Below, piece after piece: positions 1 to 9,097 of a DNA stretch of 64,000 nt. Position 1 is the first letter of the stretch, and every line of letters starts with the position of its first letter. Source of the stretch: Methylobacterium platani (GTDB taxonomy: Bacteria > Pseudomonadota > Alphaproteobacteria > Rhizobiales > Beijerinckiaceae); the NCBI RefSeq assembly GCF_001653715.1, contig NZ_LWHQ01000016.1:1-64000 (forward strand), given 5' to 3'. Both the position numbers and the translations under genes were made by a program. Under the pieces are notes generated by a model that had not been told where the DNA came from, ran no database searches, and saw only the letters and a list, made by a program, of their open reading frames with translations.

Positions 1-390
1 CCCGGCCGAAACCGGGGTATCGTCGGCGACAACGGGACCAGCGCCTGACCAAGGTCAGGCTCGCCGGCCCGGACTGTCTCGAAGATGGCTCAGCGCCCGG
101 GCCGCTGTCGCGGCCGGCGCCGATGGGTGGTCGTATAGGCCCCGCGTTTCGGCCCGTCAACCGGTTTGTGAAGCCCTCGCGACAGCGGCATCGAGCAAGG
201 AGGCCGGTGTCGGCCGGAACCGCGCGAGGTCCACAGCCAGCGCCTTGCGTCCGGTTCAGACGCGGCTCGGGCGACCACCGCCCGTCGGGTTCTTGACGGA
301 CGAACACAACTTCCCGATGAACACGCACGACTCTGCTGAACGGATTAAGCCGGACGGCCTGTTTTCCGCGCGAGAAAGTTTCCCGATCGA
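1..390. other. Gene-free left edge of window
   Basis: No reading frame here looks like a real protein. The only structure seen is a perfect palindrome at 43-60 (8-bp arms GCCTGACC and GGTCAGGC around AA). There is no T-run after it, so it looks more like a protein-binding site or repeat than a terminator. The stretch probably holds the end of a transcript outside the window and the leader of the APS kinase gene. Confidence 0.4.
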
Positions 391-1035
391 ATGGCCCGCC
401 CCGGAGACACCCCTCTCTCCCCGCCGTCCGGTGCTCCGGCGATCCAGCGGACCGTCCCCATGCTCGGGAAGCGCGCACGGGCCGAGCTGAAAGGCCAGAA
501 GCCCCTGATCCTCTGGATGACCGGCCTGTCCGGCGCGGGCAAGTCGACGATCGCGGGCCGGGTCGAGGAGGCGCTGTGGCGCTGCGGCCATCATACCATG
601 CGGCTCGACGGCGACGACCTGCGCTTCGGGCTCAACAAGGACCTGACCTTCACCGACGCGGCGCGGATCGAGAATATCCGCCGGACCGCCGAGGTCGCCA
701 AGCTGATGCTGGAGGCCGGCCTGATCGTGATCTGCTCGCTGATCTCGCCGTTCCGGCGCGAGCGGATGCTGGCACGGCAACTGGTCGAGGCGGACGAATT
801 CCTCGAGGTCTTCGTCGATACGCCCCTGGCGGAATGCATGCGCCGCGATCCGAAAGGGCTCTATGCCCGCGCGGTCGCCGGCCAGATCCCCCATTTCACC
901 GGTCTCACCTCGCCCTACGAGCCGCCGGAGGCGCCCGAGATCCATCTGCGGACCGATGCGCACGACGCCGACGCGCTGGCCGGCCAGGTGCTCGAGGCGC
1001 TGCGGCAGCGCGGCGCGATCGCCTGCGCACCCTGA
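391..1035 (+). CDS. cysC: Adenylylsulfate (APS) kinase
   Basis: Phosphorylates adenosine 5'-phosphosulfate with ATP to give PAPS, the sulfate donor for sulfite formation and sulfotransferases; cytoplasmic. The 214-residue frame has the P-loop GLSGAGKST at residues 45-53, the family block [13 protein letters not shown], and ISPFRRER around the region of the phosphoryl-accepting serine. Length is close to the family norm of about 200. The first 23 residues are Pro-rich and poorly supported, so the start may be ATG 460. No cysD, cysN or cysH lies next to it in this window, so it is either free-standing or linked to genes outside the left edge. PAPS made here could supply the sulfotransferase at 58843-59529, but that link is only inferred. 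Confidence 0.9.
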   Translation: MARPGDTPLSPPSGAPAIQRTVPMLGKRARAELKGQKPLILWMTGLSGAGKSTIAGRVEEALWRCGHHTMRLDGDDLRFGLNKDLTFTDAARIENIRRTAEVAKLMLEAGLIVICSLISPFRRERMLARQLVEADEFLEVFVDTPLAECMRRDPKGLYARAVAGQIPHFTGLTSPYEPPEAPEIHLRTDAHDADALAGQVLEALRQRGAIACAP

Positions 1036-1095
1036 GGCCGCGACCGCCCGCACCGCATGAGGCGGATGCGCGGCGAGCGCTGGTCGGCGCCGCCC

Positions 1096-1130
1096 CCGGC
1101 GTCTATGTTGCAGTGCAGCATAGACGCCGG
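1096..1130. promoter_or_regulatory. 35-bp near-perfect palindrome before small membrane gene
   Basis: Arms CCGGCGTCTATG (1096-1107) and CATAGACGCCGG (1119-1130) are exact inverted copies. The 11-nt centre continues the symmetry with one mismatch. The palindrome ends 14 nt before the start codon at 1145, leaving just enough room for a GGAG ribosome site. It could be an operator, a 5'-UTR hairpin, or an intrinsic stop for the cysC transcript, though no T-run follows. Confidence 0.5.
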
Positions 1131-1144
1131 AGTGGAGCGGAGAG

Positions 1145-1360
1145 ATGGTCGAGCTGGTACCCATGGCCGAGGCGGCCGGATTCACGGCGGGATGCTTCGT
1201 CCTCCACGCGGCCCGGGCCTCGGCCGAGGTCCTGACGCCGATCCTGGCCTACCTGGTCTTCGCCCTGGCGGTCTGCCTGCTGATCGTCGCGGGCATCCAG
1301 CACGCATCCGATCCGGACCAGCTCGTGGCGATGATGACCCAGGCCATGGCCACGTATTGA
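1145..1360 (+). CDS. Small hypothetical membrane protein
   Basis: A 71-residue frame with one clear hydrophobic segment at about residues 28-49 (TPILAYLVFALAVCLLIVAG) and a short soluble tail. No family is recognised. A GGAG/GGAGAG stretch lies just upstream of the ATG, and the gene follows the 35-bp palindrome directly. It reads in the same direction as cysC but 109 nt behind it, so it may have its own transcript. The call rests on the start context and the composition of the hydrophobic segment; it could still be a chance frame. Confidence 0.45.
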   Translation: MVELVPMAEAAGFTAGCFVLHAARASAEVLTPILAYLVFALAVCLLIVAGIQHASDPDQLVAMMTQAMATY

Positions 1361-1375
1361 GATGACGTCGCGCGG

Positions 1376-1624
1376 TCAGGTGGAAGGGGGCGACGCCGCG
1401 GCCTTTCCCTCGTCGGCGCTCTTGGTCTCCTCCTTGGCCTCCTCGGCGCATTTGAGGCAGAGCTGACGCTTGGCGAGCAGGGCGGCGACGGCGTTCGCGC
1501 CCTCGAAGCTGACGACGTGGCCGCATTCGAGAACGTTGAGCACGCGCTGATCGGGATCGTCGCGCTCGCCGGACGGATAGCAGCGGATCGCCGTCACGCG
1601 GCGCATCGGGATCTCAGCCTGCAT
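1376..1624 (-). CDS. Small Cys/His-motif hypothetical protein
   Basis: 82 residues from ATG 1624 (the open frame runs further upstream, but those residues look like noise). The middle carries ECGHVV and, about 25 residues on, CLKC. This spacing could bind one zinc through two Cys pairs or Cys/His. The tail is Glu/Lys/Ala-rich and looks disordered. No named family is recognised; the function is unknown. It is convergent with the small membrane gene ending at 1360. Confidence 0.5.
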   Translation of the reverse strand: MQAEIPMRRVTAIRCYPSGERDDPDQRVLNVLECGHVVSFEGANAVAALLAKRQLCLKCAEEAKEETKSADEGKAAASPPST

Positions 1625-2025
1625 GGCGATGCCCTGGAACCTCGTCTCGAAGCACGACCGGAGCGGCCGCGCCGTGGCGCCCCGGCTCGCGTGCCGGGGT
1701 CGCGCCCGGGGCTCCATAGCACGGACGAGGACGGCACGCATGGGGCCGCCCCCGCGTCACGTCGCGGGGACCGTCCCCCCGGATGCAACGCTCGCGGCAC
1801 CGGGACGCCCGGACGTGAAGATCTTACACCACGCCGCGCGCCCGGCATTGCGCCGCTCCCGGGAGCGGGCGCAGAGTAGCGGCGACGACCGTGCAGGCAC
1901 AGGCGGGGCGGCTGGCACGGATACTGCCTGCCCGTAGGCGCGTCCCGGCCGGGGGAGGATCGAGCGTCGTGTTCCCGAGATCCTCGCGTCGAGATCCTCA
2001 CCACGATCCTGCAGAAGGAAGCGCG
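1625..2025. other. Divergent intergenic region
   Basis: About 400 nt between the minus-strand Cys/His gene and the ABC importer operon. Frames here are antisense or out-of-frame noise. It should hold the promoters for both directions, but no clear -35/-10 pair or operator was found. An AAGGA ribosome site just before 2026 supports that start. Confidence 0.3.
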
Positions 2026-3528
2026 ATGCCGCGTCTGTTCACCGCCTGCCTGCTCGCGGGCCTCGCCCTCGCCGCCGCCCCGACGGCGGGGGCTCAGGCC
2101 CAGACCCTGCGCTTCGGCCTGATGGAGGATCCGGACGCCCTCGATCCGACGCTCGCCCGCACCTTCGCCGGCCGCATGGTGTTCGCGGCGCTCTGCGACA
2201 AGCTGGTCGATATCGGGCCCGACCTGAAGCCGGTGCCGCAGCTCGCGACCCGCTGGACCTGGTCGGACGACCAGAAGACCCTGACGCTCACCCTGCGGCC
2301 GGGCGTGCGCTTCCACGACGGCGAGCCGATGAACGCCGCGGCGGTGAAGTACTCGCTCGAGCGCCACCTGAAGCTGCCGGGCTCGCAGCGCCGCGGCGAG
2401 ATCGCGCCGATCGACAGGGTCGAGGCGGTCGACGACCTGACCGTCCGGATCACCCTGAAGACGCCGTTCGCACCGCTGCTGGCGCAGTTCACCGACCGGG
2501 CCGGCATGATCGTCTCGCCCAAGGCCGCCGAGCGGCTGGGCGACAAGTTCGCCACCGCGCCGGTCTGCGCCGGGCCGTACCGGTTCGTCGAGCGGGTGCC
2601 GCAGGACCGCATCGTCGTGGAAAAATTCGACGAGTACTGGAACAAGGACGCGATCCAGATCAAGCGGATCGAGTTCCGGCCGATCCCCGATACGACGGTG
2701 CGGCTGACGAACCTGCGGGCCGGCCAGCTCGACCTGATCGAGCGCCTCGCCCCCACCGATCTGGCGCAGGTCAAGCGCGACCCCAAGCTGAAGGTGGGCC
2801 AGGCCTACGAGCTCGGCTTCTCCGGCATCGTGTTCAATACCGCCCGCGAAGGCTCGCCGGTGGCCGACCCGCGGGTGCGCGCCGCCTTCGAGGCCGCGAT
2901 CGACCGCAACGCGATCACGCAGGTGGTCTATAACGGCGAGTACCTGGCCGGGAACCAGTGGGTCTCGCCGAAGAACCCGAACTACGTCGCCGAGTATCCG
3001 GTGCCGAAGCGCGACGTCGCCAAGGCCAAGGCGCTCCTGAAGGAGGCCGGGGTCGAGAAGCCCTCGATCACCATGATGGTCTACGCCAACAACGACGCGC
3101 CGCAGGTCGGCCAGGTGATCCAGGCGATGACCCGCGAGGCCGGCTTCGACGTGAAGCTCCAGGCCACCGACTTCACCACCTCGCTCGACCAGGCCGACAA
3201 GGGCAGTTTCGAGGCCTACCTCTACAACTGGAGCGGCCGGCCCGACCCGGACGGCAACACCTACAGCTTCCTCGCCTGCAAGACGCCGCTCAACTACTCG
3301 CGCTACTGCAACCAGGAGGCCGATTCGGCGATGAACGCCGAACGGCTCACCACCGATGCGGCCCAGCGCAAGGCGGCGTGGAAGCGGCTGGCCGACCGCG
3401 TGCTCACCGACAAGCCGCTGGTCTACCTCTTCCACCGCCGGCTGCTCTGGGCCTACTCGCAGAGGCTCACCGGGTTCGGCGAGTATCCGGACGGGCTGGT
3501 GCGCTTCACCGGCCTGAAGCTCGACTGA
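2026..3528 (+). CDS. ABC transporter substrate-binding protein, family 5 (peptide/glutathione type)
   Basis: Periplasmic solute receptor of a Dpp/Opp/Gsi/Nik-type importer, 500 residues. The start is ATG 2026 because AAGGA precedes it and the protein then opens with a Sec signal peptide (MPRLFTACLLAGLALAAA, cleavage after AGAQA). The mature part shows the family-5 pattern: TLRFGLMEDPDALDPTLAR at the N-terminus and a W-x-FHDGEPM-type motif (RPGVRFHDGEPM). It is followed without a gap by two permeases and two ATPases, so the full importer is present. The nearby gamma-glutamyltransferase suggests gamma-glutamyl peptides or glutathione as substrate; this is inferred from context only. Confidence 0.9.
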   Translation: MPRLFTACLLAGLALAAAPTAGAQAQTLRFGLMEDPDALDPTLARTFAGRMVFAALCDKLVDIGPDLKPVPQLATRWTWSDDQKTLTLTLRPGVRFHDGEPMNAAAVKYSLERHLKLPGSQRRGEIAPIDRVEAVDDLTVRITLKTPFAPLLAQFTDRAGMIVSPKAAERLGDKFATAPVCAGPYRFVERVPQDRIVVEKFDEYWNKDAIQIKRIEFRPIPDTTVRLTNLRAGQLDLIERLAPTDLAQVKRDPKLKVGQAYELGFSGIVFNTAREGSPVADPRVRAAFEAAIDRNAITQVVYNGEYLAGNQWVSPKNPNYVAEYPVPKRDVAKAKALLKEAGVEKPSITMMVYANNDAPQVGQVIQAMTREAGFDVKLQATDFTTSLDQADKGSFEAYLYNWSGRPDPDGNTYSFLACKTPLNYSRYCNQEADSAMNAERLTTDAAQRKAAWKRLADRVLTDKPLVYLFHRRLLWAYSQRLTGFGEYPDGLVRFTGLKLD

Positions 3529-4472
3529 TGCTGCGGTTCCTCGCGCGACGCCTGGCGCTGGCGGTCCCGACCCTGGTGCTGGCCTCGATGATCATCTTCG
3601 CCCTGCAGCAATTGCTGCCGGGCGACACCGCCACCGCCCTCTCGGGCGAGGAGCGCGACCCGGAGGTGATCGCCTTCATCCGCGCCAAGTACCACCTCGA
3701 TCGGTCGCTGCCGGTCCGCTACGCCTACTGGGCGACCGGGGTGCTGCAGGGCGATCTCGGCGAGTCGATCCGGCTGCAGAAGCCGGTGATCGAGCTCATC
3801 CGCGAGAAGCTGCCGGTGACCCTGGAGCTTGCCTGCCTGGCGATGCTCGTGGCCCTCGTCATCGGGGTTCCGATGGGGATCCTCTCGGCGGTCCGGCCCG
3901 GGACCTGGATCGACGGGCTCGCTAACGGGGTCGCGCTCTGGGGCCTGTCGGTGCCGAATTTCTGGCTCGGCATCCTGATGATCCTGCTGTTCTCGGTGCA
4001 GCTCGGCTGGCTGCCGGCCTCCGGCTACGTCCCGCCGGGCGAGAGCCTGGCGGAGAACCTGCGCTCGATGGCGATGCCGGCCTTCGTGCTCGGCAACGCC
4101 ATCGCGGCGGTGATGATGCGGCACACGCGGGCGGCGATGCTCGGCGTGCTGCAATCCGACTACGTCCGCACCGCCCGGGCCAAGGGCGTGCCGACCGCCC
4201 GGGTGGTCCTGCGCCACGCGCTGCCCAACGCCGCGATCCCGATCATCACGCTCGGTGCGCTCGAATTCGGCCAGCTCCTCTCCGGGGCGGTGCTGACCGA
4301 GCAGGTGTTCTCGGTGCCGGGCTTCGGCAAGCTGATGGTGGATGCCGTGTTCAACCGCGACTTCGCGACCGTGCAGGGCGTCGTGATCTGCACCGCCGCG
4401 ACCTACATCCTGCTCAACCTGGCGGCCGATCTCGCCTCGGCGCTGGTCAACCCGAAGCTCAGGCGCGCATGA
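3528..4472 (+). CDS. ABC transporter permease, DppB/GsiC type
   Basis: Inner-membrane subunit of the importer, 314 residues. The ATG at 3528 overlaps the stop of the binding-protein gene (TGATG), which fixes the start despite an open frame extending upstream. The N-terminus MLRFLARRLALAVPTLVLAS is the usual first membrane helix, followed by the periplasmic loop ending in the GDLGESIR motif and then five more helices. The EAA-type cytoplasmic loop that docks the ATPases is visible (YVRTARAKGVPTARVVLRHA). Typical length for the family. Translation is probably coupled to the genes on both sides. Confidence 0.93.
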   Translation: MLRFLARRLALAVPTLVLASMIIFALQQLLPGDTATALSGEERDPEVIAFIRAKYHLDRSLPVRYAYWATGVLQGDLGESIRLQKPVIELIREKLPVTLELACLAMLVALVIGVPMGILSAVRPGTWIDGLANGVALWGLSVPNFWLGILMILLFSVQLGWLPASGYVPPGESLAENLRSMAMPAFVLGNAIAAVMMRHTRAAMLGVLQSDYVRTARAKGVPTARVVLRHALPNAAIPIITLGALEFGQLLSGAVLTEQVFSVPGFGKLMVDAVFNRDFATVQGVVICTAATYILLNLAADLASALVNPKLRRA

Positions 4473-5374
4473 GCGAGGCCGGTCTCTCCACCCCGGCCGG
4501 GCTGGCCGTGCCGGCCGCCGCGCTGCCGCCGGAGCCGGGGGCCCTTCGCGCGTTCTGGCGCCGCTTCCGCCGCCGCCGCGGCGCGCTCGCCGGCCTCATC
4601 GTCGTGGTGCTGCTCAGCCTGCTGGCCCTCGGCGCCGAATGGATCGCGCCCTACGATCCCACCGCCACCGACTGGGGCGCGGTGCGGGCCGCGCCCGACC
4701 TCGCCCACCTCTTCGGCACCGACGAGGTCGGGCGCGACGTGCTCTCGCGCATCGTCTTCGGCACAAGGGCCTCGCTCGGGGCCGGCCTGACCTCGGTGGC
4801 CCTCGCCGTCGCCCTCGGCCTGCCGCTCGGGATGCTGGCGGGCTATGCCGGCGGCGTCATCGACGGGGCGATCATGCGCCTCACCGACGCGCTGCTCGCC
4901 ATCCCCTTCCTGATCCTCGCCATCGCGCTCGCCGCCTTCCTGGGCCCGAGCCTGACGAATGCCATGGTGGCGATCGGGCTCTCGGCGACCTCGATCTTCG
5001 TGCGGTTGACCCGCGCCCAGGTGCAGGCGGTGGCGGCGGAGGAGTTCGTCGAGGCGGCGCGCGCCGTCGGCAACCCGCCCTGGCGGATCGCGCTCCACCA
5101 CATCCTGCCCAACATCGTGCCGGCGATCCTGGTCCAGGCCACCCTCACCATCGCGGCGGCGATCATCGCCGAGGCGAGCCTGTCCTTCCTCGGCCTCGGC
5201 CAGCAGCCGCCCGAACCGTCCTGGGGCTCGATGCTCAACACCGCCAAGAACTTCCTCGACCAGGCGCCCTGGATGGCGATCTGGCCCGGGGTGTCGATCT
5301 TCCTCGCGGTGCTCGCCTTCAACCTCGTCGGCGACGGGTTGCGCGATGCCCTCGATCCGCGGGAGCGGCGATGA
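4469..5374 (+). CDS. ABC transporter permease, DppC/GsiD type
   Basis: Second membrane subunit, 301 residues, start ATG 4469 overlapping the previous stop by ATGA. A Pro/Ala-rich N-terminal tail leads into FWRRFRRRRGALAGLI and the first helix, then the DppC hallmark GTDEVGRDVLSRI that precedes the permease core. The EAA loop reads FVEAARAVGNPPWRIALHH and the C-terminus ends DGLRDALDPRERR, a standard ending for this subunit. It pairs with the DppB-type permease at 3528 to form the channel. Confidence 0.93.
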   Translation: MSEAGLSTPAGLAVPAAALPPEPGALRAFWRRFRRRRGALAGLIVVVLLSLLALGAEWIAPYDPTATDWGAVRAAPDLAHLFGTDEVGRDVLSRIVFGTRASLGAGLTSVALAVALGLPLGMLAGYAGGVIDGAIMRLTDALLAIPFLILAIALAAFLGPSLTNAMVAIGLSATSIFVRLTRAQVQAVAAEEFVEAARAVGNPPWRIALHHILPNIVPAILVQATLTIAAAIIAEASLSFLGLGQQPPEPSWGSMLNTAKNFLDQAPWMAIWPGVSIFLAVLAFNLVGDGLRDALDPRERR

Positions 5375-6387
5375 CCGGGTCCCCTCCCCTGCTGGATGTC
5401 CGCGACCTCGCCGTCGCCTTCGACAGCGACGGCGGCACCGTCCACGCGGTCAACGGCGTGAGTTACGGCTTGCGCGAGGGCGAGACCCTCGGGATCGTCG
5501 GCGAATCGGGCTCAGGGAAAAGCGTCCACGTGCTCGCCATGCTCGGGCTGGTCCCGCGCCCGCCGGGCCGGATCACCGGCGGTCAGGTTCTCTTCGAAGG
5601 CCGCGACCTGCTGGCGCTGCCGGAGCGGTTCTTGCGCCGGGTGCGGGGCCTTGAGATCGGCATGGTGTTCCAGGACCCGATGAGCTCGCTCAACCCGGCG
5701 ATGACCGTCGGCGCCCAGATCGCCGAGCCGCTGCGTCTGCACCGCGGGCTCGACGCGCGCGAGGCGAAGGCGCGCGCCCGCGACCTCCTCGACCTCGTAC
5801 GCATCCCCGACGCCGCCCGGCGCCTGGACCAGTACCCGCACGAATTCTCCGGCGGCCAGCGCCAGCGGGTGATGATCGCGATCGGGCTCGCCTGCCGGCC
5901 GAAACTCCTGATCGCCGACGAGGCGACCACCGCCCTCGACGTCACCGTGCAGGCCGAGATCGTCGCCCTGGTGCAGGAACTCAAGCGCGAGATCGGCATG
6001 GCGATCATCTGGATCACCCACGATCTCGGCGTGGTGGCGGGCATCGCCGACACCGTGCAGGTGATGTATGCCGGCCGCATCGTCGAGCGCGGGCCGGTCG
6101 ACGCAGTGTTCTCCGATCCGCGCAACGCCTACACGCTCGGGCTGCTGCGCTCCCTGCCGGATCTCAGCCGCGGCCGGGCCGGGCGAGGGCGCCTGCGCCA
6201 GATCGAGGGCAGCCCGCCCGACATGCGTCATCCCCCGCCGGGCGATCCGTTCGCGCCCCGCAACCCCTACGCCACCCCGCGCTGCCGGGCCGAGGCGCCG
6301 CCGCTGGCGCAGGTGGCGGGCAGCGTGCCGGGCCACCTCGCGGCCGCCTGGTACGACCTGCCGGCGCTGCTGGGAGCCGGGCGATGA
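5371..6387 (+). CDS. ABC transporter ATP-binding protein, DppD type
   Basis: Nucleotide-binding subunit, 338 residues, start ATG 5371 by ATGA overlap with the permease gene. Walker A GESGSGKS, Q-loop MVFQDPMSSLNP, signature FSGGQRQRV, Walker B LLIADEATTALD and the switch His in ITHDLG are all present. The C-terminal oligopeptide-transporter domain (after GRIVERGPVDAVF) is normal, but the usual Cys cluster of some DppD proteins is reduced to one Cys. It works with the next gene as a heterodimer to power import. Confidence 0.93.
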   Translation: MTGSPPLLDVRDLAVAFDSDGGTVHAVNGVSYGLREGETLGIVGESGSGKSVHVLAMLGLVPRPPGRITGGQVLFEGRDLLALPERFLRRVRGLEIGMVFQDPMSSLNPAMTVGAQIAEPLRLHRGLDAREAKARARDLLDLVRIPDAARRLDQYPHEFSGGQRQRVMIAIGLACRPKLLIADEATTALDVTVQAEIVALVQELKREIGMAIIWITHDLGVVAGIADTVQVMYAGRIVERGPVDAVFSDPRNAYTLGLLRSLPDLSRGRAGRGRLRQIEGSPPDMRHPPPGDPFAPRNPYATPRCRAEAPPLAQVAGSVPGHLAAAWYDLPALLGAGR

Positions 6388-7307
6388 AGCCGGTGAAGCC
6401 CGAGCCGCTGCTCTCGGTGAAGAACCTGAGCAAGCATTATCCCTTGCGCCACTGGTGGGGTGGCCGGTCGTCCGTCTTCCGCGCGGTCGAGGGCGTGAGC
6501 TTCGACATCGCGCCCGGCGAGACGCTCGGCCTCGTCGGCGAATCGGGCTCCGGCAAGTCGACGATCGGCCGGGCGGTGACGATGCTGAACCCGCCGAGCG
6601 CCGGCACCGTCGCGTTCGAGGGCATCGACCTGCGCACCCTGCCGGCGCCGGAGATGCGGCGGATGCGCCGGCGCATCCAGGTGATCTTCCAGGACCCCTA
6701 CGCCGCCCTCAATCCGCGGATGAGCGCCGGCGCCTACGTCGCCGAGCCGTTCCGGCTCCACCGGTCCGAGATGGGCTCGTCCGAGCGTCGCGACGCGGTG
6801 GCCGGCCTGTTCCAGCGGGTCGGGCTCGATCCGCGCTTTTCCGGGCGCTACCCGCACCAGTTCTCCGGCGGCCAGCGCCAGCGGCTCTGCATCGCCCGGG
6901 CGATCGCGCTCAAGCCCAGCTTCATCGTCGCCGACGAGCCGATCGCGGCGCTCGACGTGTCGATCCAGGCCCAGGTGGTCAACCTGCTGCAGGACCTCCA
7001 GGAGGAGCTGGGGCTGTCCTACCTCTTCATCTCCCACGACCTCAGGATGGTGCGCTACCTCTGCCACCGGGTCGCGGTGCTGCGCCGCGGGCGCATCGTG
7101 GAACTGGCCGACAGCGACACCCTGTACGAGGATCCGCGCCATCCCTACACCCGGGCGCTGCTCGGCGCGGTGCCGGTGCCCGATCCGGCGGCCGAGCGGG
7201 CCCGCCTGCAGGCGACGCGCGCGGCGCCGGCCGCCGTCATCCCGGAGGCCGGGGCGCTGGAGGAGGTCGCCCCCGGGCATTGGGTGGCGCGGGCGGCGGA
7301 TGCGTAA
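6384..7307 (+). CDS. ABC transporter ATP-binding protein, DppF type
   Basis: Partner ATPase, 307 residues, again overlapping the preceding stop (ATGA at 6384). Walker A GESGSGKST, Q-loop IFQDPYAALNPR, signature FSGGQRQRL, Walker B IVADEPIAALD and H-loop FISHDLRMV are intact. The short insert HWWGGRSSVFRAVEGV near residue 20 is the usual DppF/OppF feature. The last ATPase gene ends the tight coupling; the next gene starts about 200 nt later behind a hairpin. Confidence 0.93.
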   Translation: MKPVKPEPLLSVKNLSKHYPLRHWWGGRSSVFRAVEGVSFDIAPGETLGLVGESGSGKSTIGRAVTMLNPPSAGTVAFEGIDLRTLPAPEMRRMRRRIQVIFQDPYAALNPRMSAGAYVAEPFRLHRSEMGSSERRDAVAGLFQRVGLDPRFSGRYPHQFSGGQRQRLCIARAIALKPSFIVADEPIAALDVSIQAQVVNLLQDLQEELGLSYLFISHDLRMVRYLCHRVAVLRRGRIVELADSDTLYEDPRHPYTRALLGAVPVPDPAAERARLQATRAAPAAVIPEAGALEEVAPGHWVARAADA

Positions 7308-7419
7308 GAGCTTGCCTGGTGCGTTGCCGGATTTCATACCCGCGTTGGTGTTCCGCACGGGAGGCTGCGCGCATGCCGTCGCTCCCGTCCCCGCGCCGCC
7401 GCCTGTGTCGTGTCCCGTG

Positions 7420-7456
7420 GTCATTCCGGGGTCGCGAAAGCAGAGCCCGGAATGAC
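7420..7456. repeat. REP-like inverted repeat
   Basis: Exact 11-bp arms GTCATTCCGGG (7420-7430) and CCCGGAATGAC (7446-7456) enclose a 15-nt loop. The core CATTCCGGG is a common kind of dispersed intergenic palindrome in high-GC alphaproteobacteria. Sitting between the dppF-type gene and the gamma-glutamyltransferase gene, it could lower or stabilise part of the operon message. No T-run follows. Confidence 0.5.
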
Positions 7457-7512
7457 GGGGAAGCTGTCAATTTCGTCGATCGACCCGATCGACCTCATGA
7501 GGAAACGTCACG

Positions 7513-9090
7513 GTGAGGGATTACTCCAGGCCCGGGCGCTCGCCCGTCTACGCCGCCAACGCCGCCGTTGCGACGTCGCACCCGCTCTCGACCCTCGCGG
7601 CGATCGAGGTGCTGCGCTCGGGCGGCAACGCGGTCGATGCCGGCATCGCCGCGGTGGCGGTGCAATGCGTGGTCGATCCGCTGATGACCGGCATCGGCGG
7701 CGATTGCTTCGCCCTCTACGCGCCGAAGGGCGCCAAGGCCCCGATCGCCCTCAACGGTTCCGGCCGCAGCCCGGCCGCGGCGCACGATGCCTGGTTCCTG
7801 GAACGCGGCATCACGCTCGAGCCCACCTCGCCCCACGCCGTCACGGTGCCCGGCGCGGTCGCCGCCTGGGGCAAGCTGCTTCAGGATCACGGCACCCGCA
7901 GCCTCGGCGAGGTGCTGCAGCCGGCGATCCGCTACGCGGAGCACGGCTACCCGGTGCAGCCGCGCGTCGCCCTCGACTGGTCGCGCAGCGTCGAGCGGGT
8001 CGCCGGCGATCCGGCCTCCGCCGCGACCTACCTGATCGACGGGCAGGCGCCGGGCGTCGGCACGATCATGCGCCACCCGAAGCTCGCCGCCACGCTCAAG
8101 CGCATCGCGGCCGAGGGCCCGCGCGGCTTCTACGAGGGGCCGGTGGCCGAGGACATCGTCGCGCGCCTGCGCGATCTCGGCGGCCTGCACACGCTCGACG
8201 ACTTCGCCACGGCGGCGCCCGAGGTCGTGACCCCGGTCACCACCCGCTATCGCGGCTACGACGTCTACGAGTGCCCGCCGAGCGGCCAGGGCCTCGCGGT
8301 GCTGATGATGCTCAACGTGCTGACGCATTACGACATCGCGGCCCTCTCGGAGCTCGACCGGGTCCACCTCTTCGCGGAAGCCTGCAAGCAGGCCTATCAC
8401 CACCGCGACGCGCTGTTCGCCGATCCGGTGCTCAACCGGGTGCCGGTGGAGCACCTTCTGTCGGAGGCCTGGCGGGCGAGCGCCCACGGTGCCATCGACA
8501 TGACCCGCGCCCAGGAGCCGGTGATCTGGCCCGAACTGCTCCACAAGGACACGGTGTATCTCAGCGTCGTCGACCGCGACGGCAACGCGCTCTCGCTGAT
8601 CAACTCGATCTTCCAGGGCTTCGGCAGCGGCATCACCGCGCCGGAGAGCGGCGTGCTGCTGCACAATCGCGGCCTGTCCTTCCGCGTCGATCCCGGCCAC
8701 CCGAACACGATCGGGCCGAGGAAGCGGCCGATGCACACCATCATCCCCGGCATGCTGATGCGGGACGGCGAGACGGTGGCGCCGTTCGGCGTGATGGGCG
8801 GGCATTACCAGGCGATGGGCCATGTCGAGCTCTTGACCGGCATCATCGACCGCGGCCTCGACGTGCAGGAGGCCCTCGATGCCCCGCGCAGCTTCGCCTA
8901 TGGCGGCGGCATCGAGATGGAGCCGGGTTTCCCGGACGGCGTCGTCGCCGGGCTCGAGGCGCGCGGCCACCGCATCATCCCGGCCTCCGGCCCGATCGGC
9001 GGCGGCCAGATCATCTGGATCGACCGGGCGCGCGGGGTGCTCGCCGCGGGCTCCGACCCGCGCAAGGACGGCAGCGCGCTCGGCTATTGA
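7513..9090 (+). CDS. ggt: Gamma-glutamyltransferase family protein
   Basis: Ntn-hydrolase that cuts or transfers gamma-glutamyl groups, for example from glutathione. 525 residues from GTG 7513, chosen because GAGGAAA lies just upstream and the family N-terminus (AAIEVLRSGGNAVDAGIAA) follows. The self-cleavage/catalytic threonine is predicted at residue 347 in DTVYLSVVDRDGNALS, and the oxyanion/substrate segment PGHPNTIGPRKRPMHT follows. No signal peptide is visible, so unlike E. coli Ggt this enzyme is probably cytoplasmic and would act after import by the upstream ABC transporter. The Gsi-like importer plus Ggt arrangement supports a glutathione or gamma-glutamyl peptide salvage role; other amide substrates are possible. 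Confidence 0.9.
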   Translation: MRDYSRPGRSPVYAANAAVATSHPLSTLAAIEVLRSGGNAVDAGIAAVAVQCVVDPLMTGIGGDCFALYAPKGAKAPIALNGSGRSPAAAHDAWFLERGITLEPTSPHAVTVPGAVAAWGKLLQDHGTRSLGEVLQPAIRYAEHGYPVQPRVALDWSRSVERVAGDPASAATYLIDGQAPGVGTIMRHPKLAATLKRIAAEGPRGFYEGPVAEDIVARLRDLGGLHTLDDFATAAPEVVTPVTTRYRGYDVYECPPSGQGLAVLMMLNVLTHYDIAALSELDRVHLFAEACKQAYHHRDALFADPVLNRVPVEHLLSEAWRASAHGAIDMTRAQEPVIWPELLHKDTVYLSVVDRDGNALSLINSIFQGFGSGITAPESGVLLHNRGLSFRVDPGHPNTIGPRKRPMHTIIPGMLMRDGETVAPFGVMGGHYQAMGHVELLTGIIDRGLDVQEALDAPRSFAYGGGIEMEPGFPDGVVAGLEARGHRIIPASGPIGGGQIIWIDRARGVLAAGSDPRKDGSALGY

Positions 9091-9097
9091 GGTGACC

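Noticed and set aside
1145..1624. Small membrane gene and Cys/His gene as a toxin-antitoxin pair
   Set aside because: They are convergent rather than co-transcribed and neither resembles a known toxin or antitoxin.
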